A DNA stretch of 64,000 nt from Bin5 sp965220715 (GTDB taxonomy: Bacteria > Chloroflexota > Anaerolineae > Caldilineales > Caldilineaceae): the NCBI GenBank assembly GCA_965220715.1, contig OZ244843.1:2108001-2172000 (forward strand), written 5' to 3'. The position numbers and the translations under genes are program-made. The notes under the pieces are model-generated. The model did no database searches. It was not told the DNA's origin and saw only the letters and a program-made list of their open reading frames with translations. The stretch's first letter is position 1. Each line of letters opens with the position of its first letter. Below, piece after piece: positions 8,648 through 18,063 of the stretch.

Positions 8648-10129
8648 TCAATCAAACCAGTAGGAATAAAGTTCCGCCTGCCACAGATGGAAGCGCAGGC
8701 AGACAGTCTGGCCGACCAACTCCTTCAAACTACGCCCTCCCCGCCATTGGACGCGTTCATCGATGCTGTCGATGATGGCCGGGATGCAGTCATCCTTCGT
8801 GTAGCCCACAATGGGCTGGCCGTTTCCGGCGTCAATCACCTCGGTCAATACCCGGCCCCGCCAGGAATCGGTGTTGACGTGCAAAGTTTCCCCGCTGACC
8901 TGAAGGGGCCGCGTGCGCACAGACCCCCATTCGACCCCGCCCTTGAGCGAAACGAACCCGTCCATACGCAGACGCGCCAGACACAGCGCGCTGGCATCCA
9001 TGTAACGTCGGTTGAGCGCATCTTCGACCGGCAGGAAGCGGTACCGGACGCCCATATAATAGAACCACAGCTCATTGTTGCGCTGCACTGGGCGATTCAA
9101 TATCAAGATCTGGGCCGTGTCATACGTCTCTCCGTCGCTGACGGGCGACAGTTCCATAAAGGGCGCCCGCCCGGCGACCCGCTCCCAGTCCGTCAGATTA
9201 CGGCTGGATGCCAGTTCCACCGATTTGCGGCTGTCAACGTTTTCGTAGAGCGGGGCATGTTTGCCCGCCCAGTGGTGCATCACCGGTGTCGCCAGGTAGA
9301 GCCCCTCGTAGGGGAATATGGGGAAGTTGTAGACATCTGTACGCCACTCTTCCGGGCGGTTCACATATGGCGTTAGGTAGGCCGGGTCGTCGAAAAAGCG
9401 TTGCAGCCGGGCATTGCCGTTCTCCTGGTCGACCTGATCGGCATGAAAGATCAGTCCGTGCTTCTCCCAGCGGACGAAATCCTCGCTGGTGAGCAGATGC
9501 CAGGAACGCCCGTAAGGTCCGTTCTGCTTGACCGCGGCGATAAACAGTCTTCGTGTCTCGTCATACGTCAGGTGCGACTCATCATGGCTGGGTAGGGAGG
9601 GGACGTCGAGCGTCTCCCAGTGCAAAAAGTCGGCCGAGACCATCGAGCGCAGTTCGCCCTCATCATAGCGCAGTCCTTTGAAGCGGCGGCTGGGATCCTG
9701 GTCGTGGACGTCGTAGATCGGCCCCTGCAGCATTCCCCTCGCGCTGGGGATGATGTTGTTTTCGCCGCCGACGGGCGTACCCCGCGAGGTCAGAGCAGGA
9801 TAGTCGTACAGGCCGAGAAAGGGCTTTTCCCAGTTGACCCCGTCCTCCGATGTGGCGTAACAGGCGAAACTCTCCCCGCCCACCGGCGCGCCGATTACGT
9901 CCAACCTGATTTCGGGATCCATTCCCTCCGCTCTGGTCAGGTAGATCATCTTGAAGACCCCCTCATCCGGCAACCAGACGGGCGTCGTGCGTATCGGAAT
10001 ACCGTTGTTTTCCCAGCGGTATTCGGGCCGGATCACGACATTGTCGCGCTGTTTTTGGGGCTGATGCAGCTTGCGCGCCAGGTTTTCGATGGCCTCAACT
10101 TCGTGATCGTCGATGAAGAGATGTTTCAT
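8648..10129 (-). CDS. Glycosyl hydrolase-like five-bladed beta-propeller protein
   Basis: 493 residues with repeated blade motifs of the kind seen in GH32/GH43/GH130-like propellers: CYATSEDGVNWEKP, LLTSEDFVRWEKHG, LASSRNLTDWERVA. Members are annotated as putative glycosidases of unknown specificity. I see no signal peptide, so it probably acts in the cytoplasm. The ATG at 10129 follows AGGAGC at a good distance. The frame upstream runs into the end of the IS element and is not part of the gene. The insertion separates this gene from its likely operon partner at 11055-12155. Confidence 0.7.
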   Translation of the reverse strand: MKHLFIDDHEVEAIENLARKLHQPQKQRDNVVIRPEYRWENNGIPIRTTPVWLPDEGVFKMIYLTRAEGMDPEIRLDVIGAPVGGESFACYATSEDGVNWEKPFLGLYDYPALTSRGTPVGGENNIIPSARGMLQGPIYDVHDQDPSRRFKGLRYDEGELRSMVSADFLHWETLDVPSLPSHDESHLTYDETRRLFIAAVKQNGPYGRSWHLLTSEDFVRWEKHGLIFHADQVDQENGNARLQRFFDDPAYLTPYVNRPEEWRTDVYNFPIFPYEGLYLATPVMHHWAGKHAPLYENVDSRKSVELASSRNLTDWERVAGRAPFMELSPVSDGETYDTAQILILNRPVQRNNELWFYYMGVRYRFLPVEDALNRRYMDASALCLARLRMDGFVSLKGGVEWGSVRTRPLQVSGETLHVNTDSWRGRVLTEVIDAGNGQPIVGYTKDDCIPAIIDSIDERVQWRGGRSLKELVGQTVCLRFHLWQAELYSYWFD

Positions 10130-10159
10130 GTCGGCTCCTCTGTCCTCCTGAACGCTGAC

Positions 10160-11058
10160 CTGAAAGGGTGTTTGAAAATACCTGCTTGGTAGAATAGGGA
10201 GTAGGAACCAACCTATCCAAACCAAGCAGGAGGGTACATTGTCGCACGAAAATCGTTGGTATGCCAGTGATCTGACACAGAAAGAATGGGAAGTGATCAA
10301 ACCATGGTTGTGCTGTAACCGGAAAGGGGCGGGACGGCCGATGAGATTGGCGATGCGCCAAGTGATGAATGCGATCTTCTATGTAGTACGCACCGGCTGT
10401 CCCTGGAGATACTTGCCGCATGATTTTCCCAACTTTAACAGTGTGTACTATCCCTTTCGCAAAATGTGCCTCAATGGGCTTTGGCGACGGATCAACAGTG
10501 CATTGTGCCGGTTAAGCCGCCTACAACAAGGACGCCAGCCAGAGCCGAGCGCAGCAGTCATGGACAGTCAGAGTGTGAAAACAACGGAAGCGGGCGGTGT
10601 GCGCGGCTATGATGCCGGCAAAAAGATCAGCGGCCGCAAACGTCACTTCGTCACCGATACCCTGGGCAACCTCCTGGCAGTTGTCGTCCATGCAGCCAAC
10701 ATCCAGGATTATCATGGCGCCAGACAACTCCTGCATCTGCTCCAACAAATCACGCCTTCTTCGCAACGTATCTGGGCGGATGGCATCTATGGCAAGGCTG
10801 GTCTGGCGGACTGGATGCTTGAAACCTTCGATATCGCGCTTGAAATCGTCAAACGCAACCCAGAACAGAAGGGGTTCGCCATCCTCCCTCGTCGCTGGGT
10901 CGTCAAGCGCACCTTTGCTTGGCTGGGTCGCCATCGTCGCCTGAGCAAAGACTACGAACATTGCACGCTGAGCAGCGAAGGCTTCGTCTACGTCGCTTCC
11001 ATTAACACTATGCTGAGGCGTATCGCCGCCTCCAGCTAATTTTCAAACGTGCTCTCAG
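10160..11058 (+). mobile_element. IS5-family insertion sequence, about 0.9 kb
   Basis: The transposase gene is flanked by imperfect inverted ends. The left end (10160-10179) and the reverse complement of the right end (11058-11039) share CTGA.AG followed by GTTTGAAAAT. I could not find a clear target duplication. The element sits between a Gfo/Idh gene and a glycosidase-like gene that run the other way. Confidence 0.82.
10239..11039 (+). CDS. IS5-family transposase (DDE)
   Basis: 266 residues and apparently intact. An N-terminal DUF4096-type region (WYASDLTQKEWEVIKPWL) precedes the DDE domain. The catalytic triad is likely D109 (VMDSQSVKTTE), D181 (WADGIYG) and E240 in the RHRRLSKDYE block. 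The start codon is TTG at 10239, preceded by AGGAGG at five bases. It catalyses cut-and-paste movement of the element. It is antisense to the surrounding operon. Confidence 0.93.
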   Translation: MSHENRWYASDLTQKEWEVIKPWLCCNRKGAGRPMRLAMRQVMNAIFYVVRTGCPWRYLPHDFPNFNSVYYPFRKMCLNGLWRRINSALCRLSRLQQGRQPEPSAAVMDSQSVKTTEAGGVRGYDAGKKISGRKRHFVTDTLGNLLAVVVHAANIQDYHGARQLLHLLQQITPSSQRIWADGIYGKAGLADWMLETFDIALEIVKRNPEQKGFAILPRRWVVKRTFAWLGRHRRLSKDYEHCTLSSEGFVYVASINTMLRRIAASS

Positions 11059-12155
11059 AAGTGCCCTTCCTCCCGCAGCATATACAGCTGGGATGAGCGG
11101 TCGGCAAGAGGCAGTTCCACCGGACGATTCCCCTGACGCTGCGACTCATATATGGCCATGACCATCTCCAGCGAGGCAACTCCGTCTTCCCCGTTTGAGC
11201 TGGGTTCACCACCGTCTTCAATGCAGCGCACCAGTTCCTCGACCGCCAACTGGATCGAACTTGCCTCCTCGATGGCCGGAAACGGTTGCTGTTCAAGCGT
11301 GTACCACTCGATGCGAGGGTCCGGTTCATTGAGGTGGTCGGTCGTGTCGACGCTCAGCAGCCACTGGTTGCCGGCGTACTCCAGGCTCAGGACACCCTCC
11401 GTGCCCTGCAACTCTATCCCGAAACGGGCATACCGGGTCAACTCGTTGGCCATGCAGACCGCGCTGACACCCGAATGGAAGCTGAAGATCGCCTCGCTGA
11501 CGTCTTCGACGCGAAACCCATCGTGGTGGCGGCGGTGGGCAGTGCCTACCACAGATTTGACATCGCCGCCATAGATGCGAAAGAGGTCAAAGGTGTGGAC
11601 TGCATCATGGATCAGGGGACCCTCTTCGTCCGCGGTCCACGCTGGGAACGGTTTGACCCCCTGACAGATGCCGAGCATGGAGATCAAATCGCCGATAGCC
11701 CCGGAATCTAGCATCTCCTTTGCCTTGATAAAGGCAGGATTCCAGCGCCGTGAGTGATTCACCGACAGGACGCAACCTGCGTCGCGACAGGCCGCCACAA
11801 TGGCATCGCCGTCCTCCAGGCTCAGAGCCAACGGCTTCTCACACAGGATGCCCTTCGCGCCGGCCTCGACCGCTGCCTCGACGATATCCCGGTGCAAGCC
11901 CGGATGTGTGGCGATGCAGACAATATCAAGCCTTTCCTTCTCCAGCATCTCCCGGTAATCCAGGTAGAGAGCGTCCACATCCCACATCTTCCCAAACAGT
12001 TGCAGATGCTCGTTGCCCCGGCTTGCGCCCGCCACCAACTCCGTCTGCGCGCAGACCGCCAACCCCCCCGCATGCGTAAGCGGCGTAGGCGGATCCGTTT
12101 CCCAAAGAGTGCCAATCCGGCCACACCCGACCAAACCGGCGCGATATGTGTTCAT
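11055..12155 (-). CDS. Gfo/Idh/MocA family oxidoreductase
   Basis: 366 residues. The N-terminal Rossmann motif is GLVGCGRIGT, the family CEKPLAL motif is near residue 103, and the C-terminal alpha/beta domain is complete. The family oxidises or epimerises sugars and cyclitols with NAD(P). The ATG at 12155 follows AAAGGAAAC, and TATAAA at 12201-12196 is a possible -10 box. The stop codon TGA (11057-11055) lies inside the right end of the IS element, so the last residues or the stop may come from the insertion. It is the first gene of the operon that continues with the propeller protein, SDR and MlrC. Confidence 0.88.
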   Translation of the reverse strand: MNTYRAGLVGCGRIGTLWETDPPTPLTHAGGLAVCAQTELVAGASRGNEHLQLFGKMWDVDALYLDYREMLEKERLDIVCIATHPGLHRDIVEAAVEAGAKGILCEKPLALSLEDGDAIVAACRDAGCVLSVNHSRRWNPAFIKAKEMLDSGAIGDLISMLGICQGVKPFPAWTADEEGPLIHDAVHTFDLFRIYGGDVKSVVGTAHRRHHDGFRVEDVSEAIFSFHSGVSAVCMANELTRYARFGIELQGTEGVLSLEYAGNQWLLSVDTTDHLNEPDPRIEWYTLEQQPFPAIEEASSIQLAVEELVRCIEDGGEPSSNGEDGVASLEMVMAIYESQRQGNRPVELPLADRSSQLYMLREEGHF

Positions 12156-12258
12156 ATGTTTCCTTTCTGTTGGCTTATCGTCGGATGTCCACAAATTTAT
12201 ATGCACGCGGACGACCTATCGATTCAACCACAGGGCGGCGCGTGTGCTCTCCCACCTT

Positions 12259-12741
12259 TTACTCCTTAAGAGCTTGAGCCAAATTCCCGCGGTTCTTGCA
12301 GCGTGCTGTCTTGATGGTTAGTTCTTGGCCGCGAAATCGAATCTTGGCACGATTAAGTGTAATGCGTTGTTGGGTGTGAAGGCCCTTGCCATGAATGAGA
12401 ACGGGACGGCAAACGGAAGTTAAACTCTTTGGCATTACCCGCGCGGCAAAGTCTGCTCCCTGTTGCAATTGCTCATGCGCCTCCGATGCATCGACATTTC
12501 CGCCTTTAAGTTCCACCGGAATAGTGAGAAGCTTTTCGGCGTTTTCAAAAAGAAAGAGAATGAAATCACACTTCTTTCCACTTAGATTGTGAGCAGGGAA
12601 AGCTAAATCTGCATCCGCTATCACGCGTGGACTTGGTACATCGGTCATGTACATCTGGCAACCTTCTCTTCGGTACGAACCGCTGAGGTTTTCCTCACCT
12701 ATCTGCTCTCGGATTGCATCAAGAACCTCACTCCTGTTCAC
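12259..12741 (-). CDS. Small protein with a PD-(D/E)XK-like motif, partner of the upstream ATPase
   Basis: About 160 residues and no family I can name. A hydrophobic strand begins with aspartate (CDFILFLF, D59), followed after 18 residues by PVELKGG (E77, K79) and then a helix with SEAHEQLQQGADFA. D-Xn-E-X-K followed by a glutamine-bearing helix is the layout of PD-(D/E)XK nucleases. The GTG at 12741 has AGGAG nine bases upstream; a TTG at 12747 is an alternative but too close to AGGAG. It overlaps the ATPase gene by 14 bases, so the two are coupled. The nuclease role is inference. Confidence 0.6.
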   Translation of the reverse strand: MNRSEVLDAIREQIGEENLSGSYRREGCQMYMTDVPSPRVIADADLAFPAHNLSGKKCDFILFLFENAEKLLTIPVELKGGNVDASEAHEQLQQGADFAARVMPKSLTSVCRPVLIHGKGLHTQQRITLNRAKIRFRGQELTIKTARCKNRGNLAQALKE

Positions 12742-14320
12742 TTTCAACGTCTCCTGCTAACTCCTCGAGTCGGTTCTGCAGGGTTGCTGACCGATTATAA
12801 AGAGCCTCTGCCACATCCTCGTAGTCCCCTGGCTCAACACCTTCGCTGCGATCGAACGGGATCTCCTCTATGGTCGAACCCGTTGAAGTCTCATCCTTAC
12901 GGAACAACCATACTCCCACCTCGTTGGGACGAAGTGAGCTGGAAGGAGAACGGCAGGCACTTAAAGAATTGATGTCTTCACCCAATTCACCCTCGCGAAT
13001 CAAGTTTCCGATTTCTTTTAGCATCCAATCGCTGTGCGTCGTGACCACCACGCGCACTCCCTCGCGAACCAAACGCGCTAGGATGCCCGCCATTATGGTT
13101 TGGGCCGCTGGATGAAGATGCGCTTCGGGTTCTTCGATGATTAGCATGTCGCCTCGTGAAATGATGCCGCGTAGAAACAGTACGATGGGTGCGAGTTCGG
13201 TCACCATTGACGAAGCTCTTGTGAGACGAATGTCTGCTCGAGATTCTCGCGGTCGGTACACAAACTCCGGGTAACCTCCGCCTTGGGATTCCGTGGTTCG
13301 GATGTTCCCGGAAAGTGCGTCACGTTCGAGGGCATCAGCAAGATTAGTCATCATGTCTTCCCGTCCAACAGTTTCCTTATAGAGAATCAAACGCCGCAAG
13401 AAATCTACCATCACACCCGAAAACGTTGGGAGTTCCGGAAAGCGCGCAAAGCCGGCACGAGTCGAGCGCTCCACAAGGGAACTAGCTATGACGCGATGAC
13501 TCTGCATTATCCCGCTACGGGCTGCGGGTAGATAATGCGTTCTATCGCGCCATCCGAGGCGATAAGGGTGAACGAGTTGCTCCAAAATGTCAATGGGATG
13601 CTGGATATCCAAATGTGCTTCGACTCCCCATGACCCTCCACTTAACTCGTCAAATTCACTCAAGACCGAGTAATAGTCACTTCTTTCATCAGTCCAGCCC
13701 GCAGGGAGCAGCACGATGTCTTCGATTCGGCCGCTGGTAGCAACATCTGATTCGGATACATCCATTCGCATTCGCCAAAGGTCTTTGCCACTCTCGTTAC
13801 CTTCCAGCGAAAGACTCATCAATTCGTGCCCAGACGGTCCGACCAACTCAGCAACAGAATCCAGGTCGAAGCAGCGTTGGAGCTCGGCCTCAAGGACTGC
13901 TCCCAATAAGCCTGGATCGTTAAGCGTTCCCTCGGCAATTTCGCGCACCCCATTTGGCAAGTCTGAGAAAGAGAAGGGCCTTTCATCGGCAAATAGGTTT
14001 TCTAGAACCTCTTGAACATTCTCTTCCAACGTATCGGCATCCGTCTCAGACTGTTCGCTCCTACGATCCAATCCAATTGAATGGTACTGAGTGGGGTGTA
14101 TCACAGGAAGACGAGTAAACCCACCTAAGATCCGGCGTAAAGCATAAATCAAAATGGCAAGATAAGTCTTGCCTGTATTGCTAGGCCCGACGAAGACGGT
14201 GAGAGGTCGCAGAACTACAGATCCATTCTCGATGGGTCCGAAATTCTTCACCGAGATTCTGAATTCGGGTTGGAGCGTATCTATGGTTTCGGGGTCTTTT
14301 GCGTCGCGTAACTCGGTCAT
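12728..14320 (-). CDS. AAA ATPase of the OLD/ABC-like (AAA_15/AAA_21) class
   Basis: 530 residues. Walker A is GPSNTGKT (45-52), the Walker B region LIIEEPEAHLHP (about 393-404), and a TTHSD H-loop has its histidine near 429. An SSMVTELAP segment before Walker B takes the place of the ABC signature. This is the OLD/RecF-like ATPase class, without the TOPRIM nuclease domain of full OLD proteins. Many such ATPases pair with a small effector in anti-phage systems. The ATG at 14320 follows GAGGAG at seven bases; an upstream in-frame TTG (14335) lacks one. The next gene overlaps its end. Confidence 0.82.
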   Translation of the reverse strand: MTELRDAKDPETIDTLQPEFRISVKNFGPIENGSVVLRPLTVFVGPSNTGKTYLAILIYALRRILGGFTRLPVIHPTQYHSIGLDRRSEQSETDADTLEENVQEVLENLFADERPFSFSDLPNGVREIAEGTLNDPGLLGAVLEAELQRCFDLDSVAELVGPSGHELMSLSLEGNESGKDLWRMRMDVSESDVATSGRIEDIVLLPAGWTDERSDYYSVLSEFDELSGGSWGVEAHLDIQHPIDILEQLVHPYRLGWRDRTHYLPAARSGIMQSHRVIASSLVERSTRAGFARFPELPTFSGVMVDFLRRLILYKETVGREDMMTNLADALERDALSGNIRTTESQGGGYPEFVYRPRESRADIRLTRASSMVTELAPIVLFLRGIISRGDMLIIEEPEAHLHPAAQTIMAGILARLVREGVRVVVTTHSDWMLKEIGNLIREGELGEDINSLSACRSPSSSLRPNEVGVWLFRKDETSTGSTIEEIPFDRSEGVEPGDYEDVAEALYNRSATLQNRLEELAGDVESEQE

Positions 14321-14398
14321 GAAGAGGCTCCTCAAAAATCTGTATCGCCTGATATCCTTCCCGGCAAATAACCAAATTGACGGTTGAACTGGGTCTTG

Positions 14399-14419
14399 GA
14401 CTCGCTCGCGGAGCGAGTC
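14399..14419. other. Short perfect hairpin upstream of the ATPase gene
   Basis: A 9-bp stem (GACTCGCTC/GAGCGAGTC) with a 3-base loop lies between the MFS gene stop (14547) and the ATPase start (14320). No T run follows on the minus strand, so it could be an mRNA structure or operator rather than a terminator. Confidence 0.5.
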
Positions 14420-14546
14420 TGCCCATCCTTACATTCCCACGTTGTTCATTATTCTACATTATTGACCACCTGCCTTCCGAAGTTGGCGACCGGTCCGTTT
14501 TCACCCCGCGGGTGCCCGTCTCTGGCATCTACCCAACCCCCCAACA

Positions 14547-15845
14547 TCACATCCGCACGATCCGCCGCCGGAACGGCCACCGGTAGCGCAGCTTCTGACG
14601 CTCGCTGTAGTCCTCGTCCCCCGGCGTCGGCGCCTCCACTCGGCCAAACATGACCCACCCCAGCGCCGAGAACAGCACGCTGAGCAGGAAGATGGCGCTA
14701 TGCGGCGCCCCCAGTCGCAAAAGCCCCACCGTCACCACCGGCGCCACCATGCCCCGCAGCCCAACCACTGTCGACTGGATCGCAGCGTATTCCGTCACCC
14801 GGTCCGGGTCTGCCAGCTGGATACCCGCGCTGATCCGCCCTAACTCGAAGCCCGCCATCCCCAATCCCCGCGCGATAGCCGAAGGCAGCAACATCCACAG
14901 GTTCTGGGCAAACATGTAGGTGATCGGCGTTACCATCGAGATGGCGGAGATGGCGCGCACCACATAGAGGCCGCCGCGTTTATCGATCGTCCGCCCCCAC
15001 AGCAGATAACTGAACAGCCAGGTGACTGACTCGACTAGGCCTAGCAACCCAATATCCGCATAGGAGAGTTGCAAGCGGTCCACCTGCACTACCGGGTAAA
15101 GCGGCCAACTCAGCAGCCCTCCCAGCCCAAAAAGCGAGTAGCTGAGCAGATAGATGGCAAAGTTCTTGTCGGTGCGCACGATCTGCCACAGATCGGAGAA
15201 CGTCTTGGTCTTGCGCGGCGGCAATTCCCCCTCGTCGAGGTTGATGCGCGTGAAGAGAAAGGTAGCCAGGATGCCAAAGAGGGCACCGACAGGAAAGAGA
15301 ACGCGGTACCCCACCAGGTCCATAGCCCAGCCGGCCAACGGCGTGATCAGTAGGATTACCGAAACCCGCCCCATCCGCACCGTGGACATTACTTTGCCCC
15401 GCCCGCTTTCCGGATAGATCTTCTGGATGACGCGCGTATAGGCCGGGATCACAAATGATTCCAGCAGCGAGAAAAGGACGCTTATCGCCATCAGCGGCAC
15501 GGCTCCGGTGACGAAGGCGGCGAGCAGAAAAAGCGATCGCCCCAGCAGCCAGCAGAAGAAGATCAAGTTGATGGTGCGGCGACGGCGCATCAGCACGATG
15601 CTGAAGGAGGTGAAAACCGAACCGACAAAGAGAAGCGCTGTATACAGCGCCAGCATATCGACCGTTGCGCCCAAACGGCGCAGCACAACCTGCGTGAAGG
15701 GGATGGCCGTTGCGTAAAAGACGCCATAAGCTAGCGACATCGAGAGTTCGATGTGCATAACCCGGCGTACGGCGGGCGTCAAGGAACCGGCCAGAGCGGT
15801 CTCTAGCCACATACCGGTTCGGTTCAACAATTCTTTTGCTTTCAT
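14547..15845 (-). CDS. MFS transporter (copy 1 of a tandem pair)
   Basis: 432 residues with about twelve hydrophobic segments. The loop VLMRRRRTINL and the segment GFELGRISAGIQLADPDRVTE are shared with the neighbouring copy. The major facilitator superfamily moves small molecules by proton-coupled or facilitated transport; the substrate cannot be read from the sequence. The ATG at 15845 follows GGAG. It is about 80% similar by eye to the gene at 16342-17640, a clear tandem duplication. Confidence 0.85.
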   Translation of the reverse strand: MKAKELLNRTGMWLETALAGSLTPAVRRVMHIELSMSLAYGVFYATAIPFTQVVLRRLGATVDMLALYTALLFVGSVFTSFSIVLMRRRRTINLIFFCWLLGRSLFLLAAFVTGAVPLMAISVLFSLLESFVIPAYTRVIQKIYPESGRGKVMSTVRMGRVSVILLITPLAGWAMDLVGYRVLFPVGALFGILATFLFTRINLDEGELPPRKTKTFSDLWQIVRTDKNFAIYLLSYSLFGLGGLLSWPLYPVVQVDRLQLSYADIGLLGLVESVTWLFSYLLWGRTIDKRGGLYVVRAISAISMVTPITYMFAQNLWMLLPSAIARGLGMAGFELGRISAGIQLADPDRVTEYAAIQSTVVGLRGMVAPVVTVGLLRLGAPHSAIFLLSVLFSALGWVMFGRVEAPTPGDEDYSERQKLRYRWPFRRRIVRM

Positions 15846-16182
15846 CTTTGCTCCAGCCTCACACAAAGGCTATGCCTGGCGTCTGGCATGCGTCCCGTTC
15901 TCACCATTCTATCTCTATTTTGAGATCCTACTGATACAAATATCGTAACTATTCAGCCATAGTAAGTTCGTGACCATGCAAAACAACCGTACTTTGGGAC
16001 CAAAAGCGCGTCCGGCTACTGTCCCCTAACCACTATCATCTATCCCCTATGTACGCCTACGGGCGCCGACGCCCTTCGGCGGCTCCGGCCCGCTAAGGCG
16101 TGCCTCCGCACCCTTCGCCGCTAAGGCGGCTCAGGGCTGGCGGTCGCCGCTACGCAGGCGCCGCCAGGGCGAGTGCCAATCT

Positions 16183-16240
16183 GGGCGGTCGGGCCTGCGG
16201 CCCTCCCTTGTGCGGGGGGATCCCCCCCGCAACGCCCCCC
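16183..16240. repeat. 58-bp double-hairpin element, copy 1
   Basis: It begins GGGCGGTCGGGCC and ends CAACGCCCCCC. Two inner palindromes are present: GGGCC-TGC-GGCCC and GCGGGGGGATCCCCCCCGC. It matches the copies at 18064-18121 and 35935-35992 with a few differences. Confidence 0.85.
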
Positions 16241-16289
16241 CGAAAACCCGACTGCCAACCCGTCCCGCCAGCGCCCCACTGGTCTCCGG

Positions 16290-16340
16290 CCACTACCCCC
16301 TATCCCCTATCCCCTGTCCCCTGCAGTTCCCCCTATCCCC
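16290..16340. repeat. 7-bp-period array (CCCTATC type)
   Basis: Consecutive CCCTATC, CCCTATC and CCCTGTC units lead into CCTGCAGTTCCC. The array follows GTCTCCGGCC, as does the array at 18150-18403. Confidence 0.65.
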
Positions 16341-16341
16341 A

Positions 16342-17640
16342 TCACATGCGCGGAATCCGTCGCCGGAACGGCCAGCGAGAGCGCAGTTTCTGGCGCTCGC
16401 CGAATCCCTCGTCCGCAGGCAATGGCGCCTCCACCCAACCAAACGACACCCATCCCAGTGCCATGACTAACGCGCTGATCAGGAAGATGCCGCTGTGCGG
16501 CACGCCCAGCCGCAAAAGCCCCATCATCACCAACGGCGTCAAGAGACCGCGCAGTCCGACCACTGTCGACTGGATCGCGGCATACTCGGTCACTCGATCA
16601 GGATCTGCCAACTGGATTCCGGCGTTGATTCGCCCTAATTCAAAGCCCGCCATCCCCATTCCTCGCGCAACTGCCGACGGTATCAACATCCACAGGCTTT
16701 GGGCCGTCATGTACGAGAGAGGCGTCACGATAGAGATCGCCGTGATCGCACGCACAACAGAAAGGCCTCCCCGTCTGTCGATCATCCGCCCCCACACCAG
16801 ATAGCTCAGCAGCCAGATTATCGACTCGACCAAACCCAGTAGGCCAACTTCCGAATAGGACAGTTGCAAACGATCCACCTGCACGATCGGGTGAAGCGGC
16901 CATGCCAGCAGACCGCCCAATCCAAACAGCGTGTTACCGAAAAGATAGACCGCAAAGTTTCGATCGCTGCGCACGATCTGCCACAGGTCGGCAAATGTCT
17001 TGGTCTGGCGCGGCGGCAGTTTCCCCTCGTCAAGGTCGATGCGCGTAAAGAAATACGTGGCCAGAATGCCAAACAGCGCGCCGATCGGAAAGAGCACCTG
17101 ATACCCTGCATGATCCAATGCCCAACCAGCCAGCGGCGTGACCAGAAGGATTACTGAAACCATCCCCAGGCGCACAGCAGACATCGCTTTACCCCGCCCG
17201 GTTTCCGGATAAATCTTCTGGATTACACGCGTGTAGGCGGGAACAACGAACTCCTCCAACACCATTAGCAGGATGCCGATCGCCATCAGCGGTATCGCGC
17301 CGGCAATGAAGGCCGTGAGCAGGAACAGCGAACGCCCCAGCAGCCAGCAGAAGACGATCAAGCTGATGGTGCGGCGGCGGCGCATTAGCACCACACTGAA
17401 GGAGGTAAAGACAGAACCGATGTAAACAAGAGATGCATAGAGAGCCAGCATATCGACGCTGGCGCCCAACCGGCGCAGCACGACCGGCGTGAAGGGGATG
17501 ATGGAGGCGTAGAAGACGCCGTATGCCAGCGACATCGAAAGCTCGATGTGCATGACCCGGCGCACAGAGGGCGGCAATGAACCGGCCAGAGCGGTCTCTA
17601 TACGCATACCGCTGCGGCGCAGCAATTTTGTTCTATTCAT
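16342..17640 (-). CDS. MFS transporter (copy 2 of a tandem pair)
   Basis: 432 residues with about twelve hydrophobic segments and the same landmarks as its neighbour (VLMRRRRTISL, GFELGRINAGIQLADPDRVTE). Length and start region (RIETALAGSLPPSVRRVMHIELS) match copy 1, and both have a GGAG ribosome binding site in a conserved upstream stretch, so the duplication included the leader. The start is the ATG at 17640; the frame is open further upstream but that part runs into repeat-rich DNA. The substrate is unknown. Confidence 0.85.
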   Translation of the reverse strand: MNRTKLLRRSGMRIETALAGSLPPSVRRVMHIELSMSLAYGVFYASIIPFTPVVLRRLGASVDMLALYASLVYIGSVFTSFSVVLMRRRRTISLIVFCWLLGRSLFLLTAFIAGAIPLMAIGILLMVLEEFVVPAYTRVIQKIYPETGRGKAMSAVRLGMVSVILLVTPLAGWALDHAGYQVLFPIGALFGILATYFFTRIDLDEGKLPPRQTKTFADLWQIVRSDRNFAVYLFGNTLFGLGGLLAWPLHPIVQVDRLQLSYSEVGLLGLVESIIWLLSYLVWGRMIDRRGGLSVVRAITAISIVTPLSYMTAQSLWMLIPSAVARGMGMAGFELGRINAGIQLADPDRVTEYAAIQSTVVGLRGLLTPLVMMGLLRLGVPHSGIFLISALVMALGWVSFGWVEAPLPADEGFGERQKLRSRWPFRRRIPRM

Positions 17641-18063
17641 CTGTGCTCCAGCCTCAGGCAATTCCTTTGCCAGGCGTCTAGCGCGATCCGTTCTGACCAG
17701 TCTACTTTTGGGCCGGAGCGGGCCCCGACAAACTGTGAGGGGCCCAGATGCACCCCCGGCGCAAGCCGGAGGGTCCAACAAGCGCTGACTGTCGAACTCG
17801 TTCCAAAAAAGCTTGCCGAAGGCCGCCTCTTGGGCAGCGCTAGGCAATTTGATTACGGTAACACAGAGCCACATAGAACACAACCACAATCAGGCATATA
17901 AACACAATGGTCAACTTCACACCCAAAGCCAATTCGTGCCAACGCAAATCAGCCCCACCCTGTAACCAAATGCGTCTCGGACCGTAACCGCCTTTCGCGT
18001 CCCCTTATGATGCCAGCAAAGGTTTTTCTCACTCCTCACTCCTCTCCCCTCTCTCTTGGTTTT

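Larger units (their letters stand above)
15846..16341. other. Repeat-rich intergenic region between the two MFS genes
   Basis: No gene is visible. It contains CGTAACTATTCAGCCATA at 15944-15961 (shared with 35848-35865), one copy of the 58-bp double-hairpin element (16183-16240), and a short array with a 7-bp period ending in CTGCAGTTCC (about 16290-16335). Confidence 0.7.

Noticed and set aside
10130..10300. Upstream extension of the glycosidase-like gene into the IS element
   Set aside because: The extra 57 codons are IS end sequence; the ATG at 10129 has a good ribosome binding site.
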